Assembly: GCF_003144245.1 (NCBI RefSeq)
Contig: NW_020289975.1
Location: 2,375,496-2,439,495, forward strand
DNA length: 64,000 bases
Direction of reading: 5' to 3'
Origin: Jaminaea rosea
Taxonomy: Eukaryota; Basidiomycota; Exobasidiomycetes; Microstromatales
Shown: positions 21,109 through 31,800 of the stretch, in pieces
How the letters are laid out: every line of letters begins with the position of its first letter
How positions within the stretch are numbered: the stretch's first letter is position 1
The notes under the pieces: generated by a model
Database searches by the model: none
Seen by the model: the letters and a program-made list of their open reading frames with translations, nothing else
What the model was told of the DNA's origin: nothing
Position numbers and translations under genes: made by a program

Positions 21109-23493
21109 ATGGCGCCAACTGGTCAAGGCCCACGCGTGGAGCTACTCAGCCTCCCTCCAAGTGGTGTCGTCCATCAACGCCTCTTCTTGCTCTGTGGTCG
21201 CGTGTACAGCGGTGGTCCTCGAGATGGCCAGTCGAACTCTAAAGGGCCGGACGGCTTTGTTGACATTGATTTGCTAGAAGCCAAGCAGCCTAGCTTCGGC
21301 CCTCACATTTGGGAAGTGAATGCGACGTGGTTCAAGGCCCTCATCCCTCTTCTTCCCGGCAATAATCGCTTAAAGATCAACCATCGATGGGCAGACAATT
21401 CGCCCTCCGGCATCAGCCACGAGGTCGATCTGACCTACATGCCCAAGCTCGATCGGCCACCTCTCCACCTTGTCATTCTTGCTGCTCGTGACTCGCCTGT
21501 ATGGAGCGAGAGCCGAAAGTCAGGCGAATCTTCAGCAACGGATATCAATATGGGTACTGCCACTGTTCCCGGTGCACACAATCCTGCACCGACTATCCCG
21601 CCTTCACATACCGGGTCGCAACGTTCGTCCGGCTTCGGCGGCTTCCTCAATAAGGTCAAGGCGGTCAAAGACGACCTCGCAGGTGGCGCATTCAAGCCCA
21701 CGCCTACCTCAAGCTCTTCTGCATCATCATCAAGGCCAGATCAGCCAGCGCTGATCGATACGCCCCCCGGCTGGCGGCGCGACCGCCTCCTCAACGGTGG
21801 GCTCCGCGAAGTCAAGCGTCGCCTCGCCCTTCAAGCCCTGATGTGGCAAGCTTTCCACGCCGACCAGATGTATCGCCAAGGATTCGGGCATCGTGCCTTC
21901 AGCCTCCAAGAGCAAAGCAATGCCTTGCACACGGAGACTAGCTCGGAGCATATCGATCTGCCCTCCATTCCCGTCGTTCACCTGCTCCGCTCCGAGCATA
22001 CGCTTGCTGAGTTCCGAGCAGCCGACAACGCCCAGCAACACAAAGGTGCAAAGAATGGCGGTGCAATGCACTCTTTCGCAGGCGAGGCGCTCCACAAGGC
22101 TGATTTCTGGCGCAAAGGTCCTCCAGGAGCGGCGTGCGGTGTCTTGATCCTGGACTCAACGTGGGATCCCTCCCACCAGCTACTGCGCGCACACGCCGCC
22201 GTCGGATCTCATGGCGGTCTCCGTCAAGACTCGCTGAGCCATGGTGTCATGGGCTCGCATTGGCTTTGGGCTGCCCCCTCTACCCTGGGCGAGGTCACCC
22301 CCGCCTTCCTGGACGAGGAGGCGACGGACGCGAGGTACTGCTGCAACGACCTAGGTGAGGGACGGACCGTCGCCCTCACCATCAATATTGGCAGTGGAGC
22401 TATGCTGCATGAAGTCGGTCACGCGCTCGATAATCCGCATTGGCCTAGCGGAATCATGGCAAGAGGCTACATGGAGTGGAATAGGGCGTTCATGACCAGG
22501 GAGACGCATTCAATACGAGGGGGTAATCGTACGATGAAGCCGATCACGCCGGATGACGACTCGCGAGAGAATCACCTGCATCGCTGTCAAGCTATACGGG
22601 CGAGGTTGCACCCAGCTTTCGCGCTCGATGGGGATGCACAGCCGGCAGGTCGTGCCTCCTTCCCCAGCTGGAAGGATTGGGCAGACGTGGAGCCCATGTT
22701 CCTCCCCATGCGCAACGGGATACGCTGTAACTCTCAAGCAGGCATCGCCATGATAGTCATCGAGACCGGCGAGAAAGGCAAGGAAAAGAAGTATAAGACC
22801 CACCTCGAGATGGGCTTGGACCCCTCTGCTGGCCCTCCGCCCACGTCATATCTTCTCACACCGCAGTACCTCTCCTCCCTGGTAGGGTTCGACGTCCTTC
22901 ACCCCTCGTCACTCGAAGTAGCACTGAGCTGCACGGCCTGGAACTTGAGGCATGGAGAGTGCAACTCGTATAGACGTATGGGCCTCGCAAAGCCGCTAAC
23001 TTCCCTTCCTGGCGTGAACTTAATGAGATTCGGGAGAGAGGTACGCAATGGGCCACGCACGAAAGTGGATGACGACCCGTCTCATCACCACGAAGCTATC
23101 CTGCTCAACAGCGCTTGGGCTGGCGGGCCGCCGCTGGTTGAGGTGGAGCTGTTCTCCCACCAGGCCTTTGTAGGGCTGCGCTTCAAGTACGCAGACGGGT
23201 CTGCGCAGTCTGTTGGAAAGGTCGGTAATGATAGGCCGAAGACATCGGTGCGGCTGAATCAGGGCGAGGACTTATTGTCTGTAGAGGTTAGGTCAGGCTG
23301 GTGGATTGACGCTGCCAGCGTACGGGTGGGCAGGGGTTCGCAAGGTAGAGATACTCCCTTCGTTGGTGGGCATGGTGGAGGTCGGCGATCACTGAGGCCC
23401 GCGAGTGAGGAAGAGGAGATAGTAGGCTTTGTCGCCTCCTCGGGCAGCTGGATGGACTCTCTTGGGGTGCTGGTGGCAGATCGGAGGAGATAG
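21109..23493 (+). CDS. Zinc metallopeptidase of the YIL108W type with jacalin-like tail
   Basis: The ATG at 21109 is chosen because family similarity starts there; the frame is open further upstream, into the divergent GST promoter. The 794-residue product has a beta-rich N-terminal domain (to about 130), a Ser-rich linker, and a catalytic domain with H-E-V-G-H-A-L-D-N-P-H at about 433, a zincin motif whose third ligand is probably the last His. The motif M-H-S-F-A-G-E-A and a long W-x-G-x-M region follow the family of putative fungal zinc metalloproteinases (yeast YIL108W, fission yeast C607.06c). The C-terminus (about 680-794) ends F-V-A-S-S-G-S-W-M-D-S-L-G-V, a jacalin-like lectin fold in this family. 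No signal peptide, so it is probably cytosolic. Substrates are unknown. Confidence 0.8.
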   Translation: MAPTGQGPRVELLSLPPSGVVHQRLFLLCGRVYSGGPRDGQSNSKGPDGFVDIDLLEAKQPSFGPHIWEVNATWFKALIPLLPGNNRLKINHRWADNSPSGISHEVDLTYMPKLDRPPLHLVILAARDSPVWSESRKSGESSATDINMGTATVPGAHNPAPTIPPSHTGSQRSSGFGGFLNKVKAVKDDLAGGAFKPTPTSSSSASSSRPDQPALIDTPPGWRRDRLLNGGLREVKRRLALQALMWQAFHADQMYRQGFGHRAFSLQEQSNALHTETSSEHIDLPSIPVVHLLRSEHTLAEFRAADNAQQHKGAKNGGAMHSFAGEALHKADFWRKGPPGAACGVLILDSTWDPSHQLLRAHAAVGSHGGLRQDSLSHGVMGSHWLWAAPSTLGEVTPAFLDEEATDARYCCNDLGEGRTVALTINIGSGAMLHEVGHALDNPHWPSGIMARGYMEWNRAFMTRETHSIRGGNRTMKPITPDDDSRENHLHRCQAIRARLHPAFALDGDAQPAGRASFPSWKDWADVEPMFLPMRNGIRCNSQAGIAMIVIETGEKGKEKKYKTHLEMGLDPSAGPPPTSYLLTPQYLSSLVGFDVLHPSSLEVALSCTAWNLRHGECNSYRRMGLAKPLTSLPGVNLMRFGREVRNGPRTKVDDDPSHHHEAILLNSAWAGGPPLVEVELFSHQAFVGLRFKYADGSAQSVGKVGNDRPKTSVRLNQGEDLLSVEVRSGWWIDAASVRVGRGSQGRDTPFVGGHGGGRRSLRPASEEEEIVGFVASSGSWMDSLGVLVADRRR

Positions 23494-23607
23494 CCGTAGG
23501 AGTGGAACCAGGCGGGCGAGGAACAGCATTGATCGGAGCATAATCTGGATGCAGTCTATTCATGGCGACGGCCACATGCACTTGCCAACCTCCCTTCTGC
23601 GCCGACA

Positions 23608-26600
23608 TCACGCCCTGATTTGGTTCGAAGGCGCGAACCTCGCCAAAGCTAGGATGGCAAGCCTCAGCTCCTCCTTGACACGGCTCGTCGCCGAGTCATC
23701 CTCCTGCCCTTGCTCATCGCCCTCAGCCTTGACCGACGCTTGATCTCTGCGCTGCCTGATCCTCCCGTCCAGCTCCATAAGCGTCCTCGCGTACTCAACC
23801 AAGCACTCCTTCACCCTCTGTCCAGTCCACTCCTCGTCTTTATATCTCGTCACTCTCTTCGCACCTTCAACCGCATTAGGCGGCAAGAAGGTAGGCTGCG
23901 CCCATTCCGCCTGCTTGTCCTGCAAGATGAATGGGGGGAGATCATCCGGATTGACCAGGCTGGAGGGACGATCCAAGAGCAAGCGCACGAGTCGGAGTCG
24001 TGCCCAGATGAGGGGCATGTGCGCCACAAGGTAGGACACGTTTGATGTTGTGAGGATGAGCTCTGGACGAGCATCCACATCGCCTGGCTGAGTGGAGCTG
24101 TCGTCTTTCTGGTCGGCCACGTCGCCAGCTGTGGGGTCGCCCTGCTTTGCACGTCGCTCCAACTCGGCGATGAGCTCGCCCGTACGCGAGATGACGGCGC
24201 CATATCGGTTCTTGCTGACAGGAATGACAACCTCGTCCCGTACCCAGGTGTAGAGGTCTCGGTCTAGGATAAGACCGTTGCTGAGCGCCTCCTGAAGTCG
24301 CTCTTCGCTAGACGTCGGCGCAGAAGCGGCGTGGCCATTCGGTGTTGCCTCCTGCTTGACGGTGCTCTTGTCGTCTAGAACGTCGATGTCCATCGTGGCG
24401 GGCTCTGAGTCGGCAGAGGCCTCGCCTTCCTCTTGACGATCGTCGACGCCTTTCACGGCACCCTTGACAAAGCGCTCGATGCTCGACGCCCACAGCTCAG
24501 CCTCAAAGCCTCCCCAAACGTTGCTCTGCAAAAATCTGGCGGAGCTGTCTGCCTGACTCGCCCTCTCATGAGCAGGCACGGCAGGCGCGGTAGCCTTCAG
24601 CGCTGAGGATTGGCCCGTTTCGTCTCCCCTGTCATCACCTTGCCTCGCTCTTCCTGCACCGCTCCTCGCGCCAATTCCAGCCTGGTCAGCCGCCTCATCC
24701 ATGGCGCCCAGCTTCTCAAGCAGAGCCCGCTCTGTAGACCGATCGGGAGCATCAACGCCCACTGCTCTGCATGTGGCCTCTCGATCCTCCCACATAAGCG
24801 TGTCCCGCAGCACAGTCAGTCGCGCCCAGTCCCAATGCTCGTAGTTGCCCAGCTGCCCATCGAGACCATAGAGAACGCCAGGAGCGAGCTGCTGCGCGCC
24901 ACCGGACGCAGCCCCCGCTGAAGGTCCCGCACTAGCGTTGTTGGCCGCCAGGACCCCAGGGTCAATAGGCCCAGCACCGATCGCCGCATTCTCCACGTCC
25001 TTCCAGACGGCCAGATCCCCCGCTCCATCCCACGTCCGCGTATAATGCGCGTGCGGGTACGTCCAATCCATCAAGTTCGCAAACCCGTACTGCTCGCGCT
25101 CAAAGTCCTTGCTACGCCAATGTTTCGCTTTCTTCTCTGCGAGGGTGGCAGCATCATCTGGCTCAGGACCGGGATAGTAGGCATCGAGATGGGGATGCGG
25201 CTCGTAATCCGGCATGGTGGAGAAGAGAGGGTGCGGCCAGCGATGTGGCGTTGCAGCGAGCTGTGTGCTGGTGGTGCCGAGGGTGGAGTTGCGGCTGCCA
25301 TTGGCGTTGAAGTTGGCGCCCCCACTGCTGCCGTTGCCTTGAGCGCTGGCCCCTGTAGTATCGACGCTCGAAGTCGGAAGGAACATGGGCAGCCTTTGCT
25401 GTGTCGCAGGCATGCCGTGTTCGTAATGACTTCCCGTCGCCTCCTTGGGCAAGGCTCGCTCTGCCGTTGTGAGCCTTAATGCATCGTAAGGTGCAGGTCT
25501 GACCAGCTTCTCCTTATGGCGCTGCGCATCCGGGTGCAAGGCATGCGTGCTCGTGAGCTCAGGTGTCGTCGTGTCGGTGTAGAAAATGGGAAGAAATCCC
25601 GTCACAGGGTCGATCGTTACGCCGAGAGGCGCAAGAAGGTCGCATCGTTCCGAGTAGCGGAGGGAGTCCAGATCGAGACTGCCGTCCGGCATGAAAGTTG
25701 TCGGCTTGAAGTCGCGATTGCGCACTTCGGCCCTGTGACGCAATGCAGCTTCGCCCAGATCGATCTCGACGCCTTTCTGATGGGACTGAGCCAGCACCTG
25801 GTCGATGGCTGCAGCAGCTGACTCACTGCGTGTGACGGGCTGCTTGCGAGGTGGGAAGTTGCGACCGCGAACGGGCATCAGCTTGCGACGTGGGCCGGGC
25901 ATGGGCGTATGCGACCCTCGGTTTGCTGAGCCTCCCCGGCCACTCTCATCGTCGTCGCCCTCGTCGTCTTCGTCATGGTCGTCGTCATCATCGTCTTCGT
26001 CGTCGTCTGCGTCTTCTTGCTTGATGCGGTGATGATGGCTTGAAATCCCAGAAATCCCATCGTCGCCGTCGTCGTCGTCGTCGTCCTGTCCATCGTCGCT
26101 CCCAACGTCGCCGTTCTCGCTGCCGGACGCCGGTGAGGGTGACGCAGCGAACATAGGCGGACGGCTGAGTGAGCTGGGCACAAGTGGACGGGACGAAGCT
26201 CTGCTGGAAGTCTTGGAAGTCGAAGCTGACCCTTTGGCACTCTTGGGAAGCTTCTTTCCCTTGCCGCCGCTCGCCCTGCCCTTTGGCTTGGCTTGCACCT
26301 TCTTCGGCGAATGTCCATCCTCGTCCGCATCATCGTAGCTGTAGCTGTAGCTGGTATCCATGGACTGTGATACGTCTGCCTCTAGCGGATCAGGTGAGCC
26401 CCGTTCCCTTATGCCTCGATCTTCGGCGCGTTGAATAGCTTTCAGCGCGAACGTCTCGACAGCTTGGGCCTGAGTGTGATAGATGGACCCAGGTGGATTG
26501 AAGGTTTTAGCATTGTTGGTAATGAGAAGCAGGTCGTCTCTGAAGGACGCCATATCACCGTAATACTCTTGCTCTACCCTCCTCTCCATCGTACCCAGAT

Positions 26601-27156
26601 CCATCGGATCGCGAATGATGGTGCGGTAGCCTGGCACTTCTGCCTCGTCAACAGGAGCGAGAAAGAAGCCGTACGCGTCCTTCTTGACTATCGATTGGAT
26701 GAGCTTCGGTAGCACATCTTGAATGTCGACGCGTTTCTTCTTCTTGGGCGGTCTTCTGGTGGGAGGAGGAGGTGGTGTCCATGCTGCCGCTGATGAAGAG
26801 GCATCGTCGCCGCCGGTGAGAGGAGCATGTATGCCATTGGTGCCATTGTTTAGCAAAGGTGGCGGCGGAGACAACCTCGATGGTCCAGGCTGGTCTGATG
26901 CCGTCAATGGCAATGGATTTGACGCAGCAGGCGAGGCCACATTGTCATCTGTTCTTGGCCTCTTTGATAGCTTGATCTTCAAGGACGACGTCGAGGAGGA
27001 TGTAGAGGGCGTGGCTGGCAAAGACTGGCCATTTTGCCCAGGCGCACCGGGCGACGGCTGCGACGACGACGACGAGTGGGATGGACGAAGTGGTGTGGAA
27101 GAAGATGAAGGAGGAGACATCGTCGACGAGTCTGGACTGCCTTTGATCGACGACAC
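23608..27156 (-). CDS. BRD7/BRD9-type bromodomain protein
   Basis: A single exon of 1182 codons. The bromodomain covers about residues 143-240: V-D-I-Q-D-V-L at its start, Y-G-F-F-L-A-P-V-D (ZA loop), P-G-Y-R-T-I-I, D-P-M-D-L-G-T-M and L-L-I-T-N-N-A-K-T-F-N, with the acetyl-lysine asparagine in N-N-A. It is preceded by a basic P-P-K-K-K-K-R patch. Next come Ser-rich and very acidic stretches (poly-Asp at about 365-420). A downstream region (about 440-620) carries conserved-looking blocks around F-M-P-D-G-S-L-D-L-D, like the BRD7/BRD9 middle domain. The C-terminal third is helical. Such proteins are subunits of SWI/SNF- or RSC-class remodellers; that membership here is inference. Nuclear. The stop lies 114 bases from that of the convergent metallopeptidase gene. 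Confidence 0.8.
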   Translation of the reverse strand: MSSIKGSPDSSTMSPPSSSSTPLRPSHSSSSSQPSPGAPGQNGQSLPATPSTSSSTSSLKIKLSKRPRTDDNVASPAASNPLPLTASDQPGPSRLSPPPPLLNNGTNGIHAPLTGGDDASSSAAAWTPPPPPTRRPPKKKKRVDIQDVLPKLIQSIVKKDAYGFFLAPVDEAEVPGYRTIIRDPMDLGTMERRVEQEYYGDMASFRDDLLLITNNAKTFNPPGSIYHTQAQAVETFALKAIQRAEDRGIRERGSPDPLEADVSQSMDTSYSYSYDDADEDGHSPKKVQAKPKGRASGGKGKKLPKSAKGSASTSKTSSRASSRPLVPSSLSRPPMFAASPSPASGSENGDVGSDDGQDDDDDDGDDGISGISSHHHRIKQEDADDDEDDDDDDHDEDDEGDDDESGRGGSANRGSHTPMPGPRRKLMPVRGRNFPPRKQPVTRSESAAAAIDQVLAQSHQKGVEIDLGEAALRHRAEVRNRDFKPTTFMPDGSLDLDSLRYSERCDLLAPLGVTIDPVTGFLPIFYTDTTTPELTSTHALHPDAQRHKEKLVRPAPYDALRLTTAERALPKEATGSHYEHGMPATQQRLPMFLPTSSVDTTGASAQGNGSSGGANFNANGSRNSTLGTTSTQLAATPHRWPHPLFSTMPDYEPHPHLDAYYPGPEPDDAATLAEKKAKHWRSKDFEREQYGFANLMDWTYPHAHYTRTWDGAGDLAVWKDVENAAIGAGPIDPGVLAANNASAGPSAGAASGGAQQLAPGVLYGLDGQLGNYEHWDWARLTVLRDTLMWEDREATCRAVGVDAPDRSTERALLEKLGAMDEAADQAGIGARSGAGRARQGDDRGDETGQSSALKATAPAVPAHERASQADSSARFLQSNVWGGFEAELWASSIERFVKGAVKGVDDRQEEGEASADSEPATMDIDVLDDKSTVKQEATPNGHAASAPTSSEERLQEALSNGLILDRDLYTWVRDEVVIPVSKNRYGAVISRTGELIAELERRAKQGDPTAGDVADQKDDSSTQPGDVDARPELILTTSNVSYLVAHMPLIWARLRLVRLLLDRPSSLVNPDDLPPFILQDKQAEWAQPTFLPPNAVEGAKRVTRYKDEEWTGQRVKECLVEYARTLMELDGRIRQRRDQASVKAEGDEQGQEDDSATSRVKEELRLAILALARFAPSNQIRA

Positions 27157-28885
27157 GAGACCCGGTCGTCGTCTGTCTGTCTTTCCCCTCTTGCGGATTG
27201 GATCGAGGTGTGGTCCAAATGGAGGCCGACGCTGCCCGCTTCACCCTTCGACCCTCGTCTGTCCGCTCCCTCGACTCGCGACAGACTCCGCCGACCTCGA
27301 GCTCAGCGCGCGCAACGCCCAACCGCCCAGCAGCGCGCCACGGTCAAGCCTACGATGACGAGCAGAGCGATAATTGAAGGCAGTTGAGGTCATTTCCCAT
27401 CAATACACAGCATCTTCAAACAGTCGCTCGATGGCCATGATGAGCTTTTTATCGATATGGAGTGGCAGCGGAACCATGCCAGAGTGCGCTCGATGTCAGC
27501 GTGCAGACCAGCAACTTCAGTTAAGATGTGCCGGTGCACAGTGTACTACCTGCTGAGCATTCGGCCATGAGAGCTACCTTGAACAAACAAGTGCTGTCAC
27601 CGTGGTCATACAGGGATGGTGGAGGCGAACGTCTCTGGCCGCTACTTTCGATGGCCGGCCAAGGCGCCGCTATGCCGGCACCACTCATTAGCCGCTCTTG
27701 GGCAGAGGTGGGATGCCAGCTGGCGAGCTGTAGCTCAGTGATGGTTCTCTTTTTTGTCACTCACATCAGCGCTGAGCTTCCCGACGATGATCGTCATCAA
27801 CAGCTTGCTAGCTGCTGTGACGTGGTTCTGCGTCCTCTTTACCATCATCGCGGTGCAGCTAAGCGCAACGGCTGCCCCGCTTGGTGGGGTCGATCTACTG
27901 CGACAGCGACGACACACGTCTCCGCTTGACGGTCGTTCGGGCAAGATACATGTCATCACCAACTCGGTGCGTAAAGCCAAAGAGAAAGAAAAAGCTGGGA
28001 CATGGACACAGCTGATGGTCAGGTTCCGTCCTCTCGCAGACCTTTCCTCAGGCTGTACATCCTCTGCCTCGAAAGATGCACATCAGCGCCCGTCTCGTGG
28101 TCGGGAGAGGCTCAGGCGGTCTTCAGCAGGGCGAAGACGAAGGATCTAGTAGACTAGAAGAGAAGGACAAGCATGGCAGCGGAAACGAAAGTTGAAGCCC
28201 GAGGAGGTGGGAGCTAGACTTGGAGGCGTGAGGGAGTGATGATCATGCCGCCATTGTCATTGCCATCGCCATCGCCAGCTCGACCAGGCCGACGCTGCGA
28301 TTGAGTGGCAGACCTTTTCCACTGCTATGTCTAATCATGCGCTTGCTCGATATCAATCGACTTCATTATGATGCGATATCATGACGAAGATGAGGAAGAC
28401 TTGAGACCTTCGTGACAGGTGGGGCAGATTGGCCCGAGGCTGCATGCCGCGCTCATGCAGGCTGCGTCGAAGGTGACGTCGACGTGCGAGCCGCGAGCCA
28501 TGCAGCGGTGCGACTTTACGGAGCGAGGGGGGGGGAGCCTGGGCCTGTCTGTCGTCGCAGCTGACGAGGTCGGGCAGCCAACTCCACGTTGACCACCACC
28601 ATCACCTTTTCCCCTCTTCCCTCTTGCCTCTCTCCTTTGTTCTTCTCAGACAAAAGAGAAGATAGCTCCTCGCCACCATCCTTCGACATCACCTTTTTCG
28701 TCCTTTCTCGTCGAGAGGCATCATCCAGCAGAGCACGAAGGCTTCATCCTCGTTCGCCGCCAACTGAGACGCCGGCCTTCCCTTCTCCACTCAGTCCACC
28801 TCACCCACATCTCATCTTCCTTGGCTCTCAATACACCTCGCACATACGCGCACATATACCCCTTGACCCCCGCTAGCCTATCAAC
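27157..28885. other. 1.7 kb divergent intergenic region
   Basis: This lies between the starts of the bromodomain gene and the 1397-residue gene. Small frames on both strands (for example 27754-28149 plus, 27735-27980 minus) have no family similarity. There is a G9 run near 28531 and a long CT-rich stretch from 28600 to 28880 that looks like the promoter and 5' leader of the downstream gene. No tRNA, repeat or mobile element is seen. Confidence 0.5.
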
Positions 28886-31800
28886 ATGTCAGCAAGAGAC
28901 GCAGCTTCAGCGTTGCTCCCCAATTCCATCTCCTCAGCTCTGACACGCCCACACGCCACGACGGACTCGAGGCTGCTGCAGAATCTCATCAAGACGGAGA
29001 AGAGCTACACCAACCATCTCTCTTCGACGGTCACATCATCCCGCGCAGCAGCCGCAGCTCTCAAAGCATGGGGCACCAGCGAAGCAAGAGACGTTGCACA
29101 GACGAGTTCGCTCATCTCAGATCTCCTCAGCGAAGTCGCCGATGCGCAGAACAATCACCTCGAAGCCATCAGGGGCTATCGAGAAGCGCTTAAGGACATT
29201 GCAGACCGAGAAGCCTCCATTCGCACCATTGTTCGCGATCGTGACATTCTCGTCTCACGCCTCATCAAAGCATCGAAGAAGAATGGCGACGTTGCACATG
29301 CTCAGCGTGAGCTCACTGCCTGCGAAGAGGTCTTGGAAGCAGAGGAGCGAGCTCTCATTGGCGTCAAGCGCCGCACTTTCAAAGAGGCCTTGAGCATGCG
29401 AATGAAGATGATGGGAGACGCGGGAAGTCGGATGATCGAGAGCGCGAAGGAGGCAATTCTGCTCCTCGATGACTTTGACCAGCACGCTGGCCACGACTAC
29501 GATGGAGCCGGGTATGATCAGGAGTATGCACAAGGCAATGAGTACGGTCAGGGGGGCTACGATGCGCAGTACGACCAGCAGCAGCAAGGCCAAGGCTACG
29601 GCGACTACCAGCAGGAGCATTACTATGGGCCTATGCACCAACAGTACGACGAAGGTCAAGGCATGCAGCAAGGATATGATTTTGCAGGTCAAGGCCAGCA
29701 GCAGATGCCCATCTCCCATGAGCAATCGAATTTCGAGAACGCCTCCGTCACCCCATCTCAGTCGGCTTCGCAGGCAGCTCAAGGTGGCCGATACGCAGGG
29801 AAGGCCGCTGAAGAGCAATCCTACCAGCAGCCGGCCTTTGCAGCTGGACATCCTCATGAATCCGAGGAGAGGGGAGACTCAGACGCTAGCAGCGAGGCAG
29901 ACGTCGAGCAAGCCGGCATCCAGCGTCACGAGAATCAGCGGCCAGGCCTTCAATCGCAGAACAGCCAGCCTGCACCAACACCGCCGGCCAAGGAGCACAA
30001 CCAAGCCAACTACGGTCTGGGACAGCAGAACGGTCGTCCGCCACGAGAAGAGCCTCCTGCGTCAGCGCCTCAGCCTGCCTACTCGCAGCCTCAGATGTAC
30101 TCTGCGACGGCGCCGCGCTTCAACTACGATGGGGCTCAGCTGGCTCCCATCCCGCAAGCCCCTCGTCTTTACAATCGAGGAGAGGACAATGATTCCTCCT
30201 CGGACGAGGATACACGACCTACTACAGCTCACCAAGGCTGGTCTTCGCGGCCCACTCGCGGTCAAGATGATGACAACAGCTCAGATGAAGGCGGCAGGCG
30301 CGGTGGAGCAGGAGGAGGCAGACCCTCAGCTACTCCCGCGCGCCCTGGTCACCAAAAGCGCAACTCTTTCCTCGGCAAGGTATCCAAACTCTTCAAGACG
30401 GACATGAAAGAGGCGACTAGCGGCGAGCAACACCAGCAGCAGCACTCGCGTCAGGGATCTGGAAGTAATCACAGGCGCAGCGAGTCCGCCGACGGTGCCT
30501 CTGCCTGGCAGACGCGTACGGACCGTAACGTCAAGACTGCTCAGAAGGATAACACCAAGGCGTTGGGTCTTCAGCCGAGATCGAGCTTGCTGCGTCCGCT
30601 CGATGCTGGGGCTGACAATGACTCGTCGTCCGACGACGAGGAGCGTCGAACTGATCTTGTTAAGGTGACGAACACCGGCCGAGGCAGGACTCAGAGCAGC
30701 GTTGGTGGCTCCCTGCGCCGCACGCCGAGCGAATTGGCCCGCATCACAGCAGGTCCTATGTCCACGAGGCAGCGCAACGAGGCCGAGGCCAAGCGGGAGC
30801 AGGAGGAGCTCGAGCGCAAGACCCGCGAGGCTGTCTTTGGCACCGGCGTCGGCAGCGGCAGCGCCACCTTGCCACGTACGCTGTCGCGCACCAACTCGAC
30901 CAGGAGCGCTGCAGCTCCCACGCCGAAGAAGAAGAAAAAGAAGACGCCAAGCGTTGCCGGTAGTGAGGTTGGGACAAGCGCCACCAGGCAGGCGGGTAGC
31001 GCAGGCCCTGCACCCCCAGCGAAGACTGGCACCTACGTCGTGCACGGCGACCAGTCTGCCGGACACCGCGGTCTGGCGAGCCTTGTCCTGCCGAGCGACA
31101 TTGCCAAGGGGGGCGATGCGAATAAGCCCTATCCCAGCATCATGCCTCCCTCCGGTCTTCCACCAGCAGCCGTCAGCCTCAGTCGCTCCAACTCAGTCAG
31201 CACCGTCGGGCGCGCTTCGACGATCGGCCGGGCTTCGACAGCGAGCAAGAAGAAGAAGCGCACGTCGGCCATCTCTGACAGCCCAGGCACAGGTCTGGTT
31301 GGAATGAGCCCAAGGGATCAGGGCAAGTATACGACGAACAGCTGGGTGCCCCAGCCACAAGGTGGGCAAGGCTTGGCTGCTCAAGCTGTCGCGTCGCTGG
31401 GTGTTACGCCCCATAAGCCTGCGAGCGGAGCAGAGATTGCACAGAAGCAGACGGCTGCTACGAGCGGGGACGCAACGGGGACAGCGCAGCGCCCGGTGTC
31501 CACCCTGGCCGCTCCTTCCCCTGCCGCTCCAGCCATGCGTCCCTCCTCTTCTCAGCAGTCCACCCCGCTCAAAAGTGCATTGAAGCACCCGAACCGTCCT
31601 ACCTCGCCCTCCCCCGCTGGAGCCGGCGCCGCCCCTGTACTGGACATCAACGCCAGCCTCGGCCCCATCGTCTCTGCCCCGCCGCGCGTCAGTGCAATCA
31701 TGGCCGAGCAAGAGCAGCCGAGCATCATGCCGCCAGTCCCTCAGGCACCTGAAATGAAGCAGCCCAGCCTGAGCGTGGACAAGAACTTTGATGGGTCGGG

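Noticed and set aside
27721-27790. tRNA-like TAGCTCAGTGATGG box
   Set aside because: No matching T-loop (GGTTCGA-type) or acceptor stem follows at the right distance.
27754-28149. 131-codon + frame in the 27-28 kb gap
   Set aside because: Hydrophobic start then Arg/Ser-rich tail without similarity; no coding bias.
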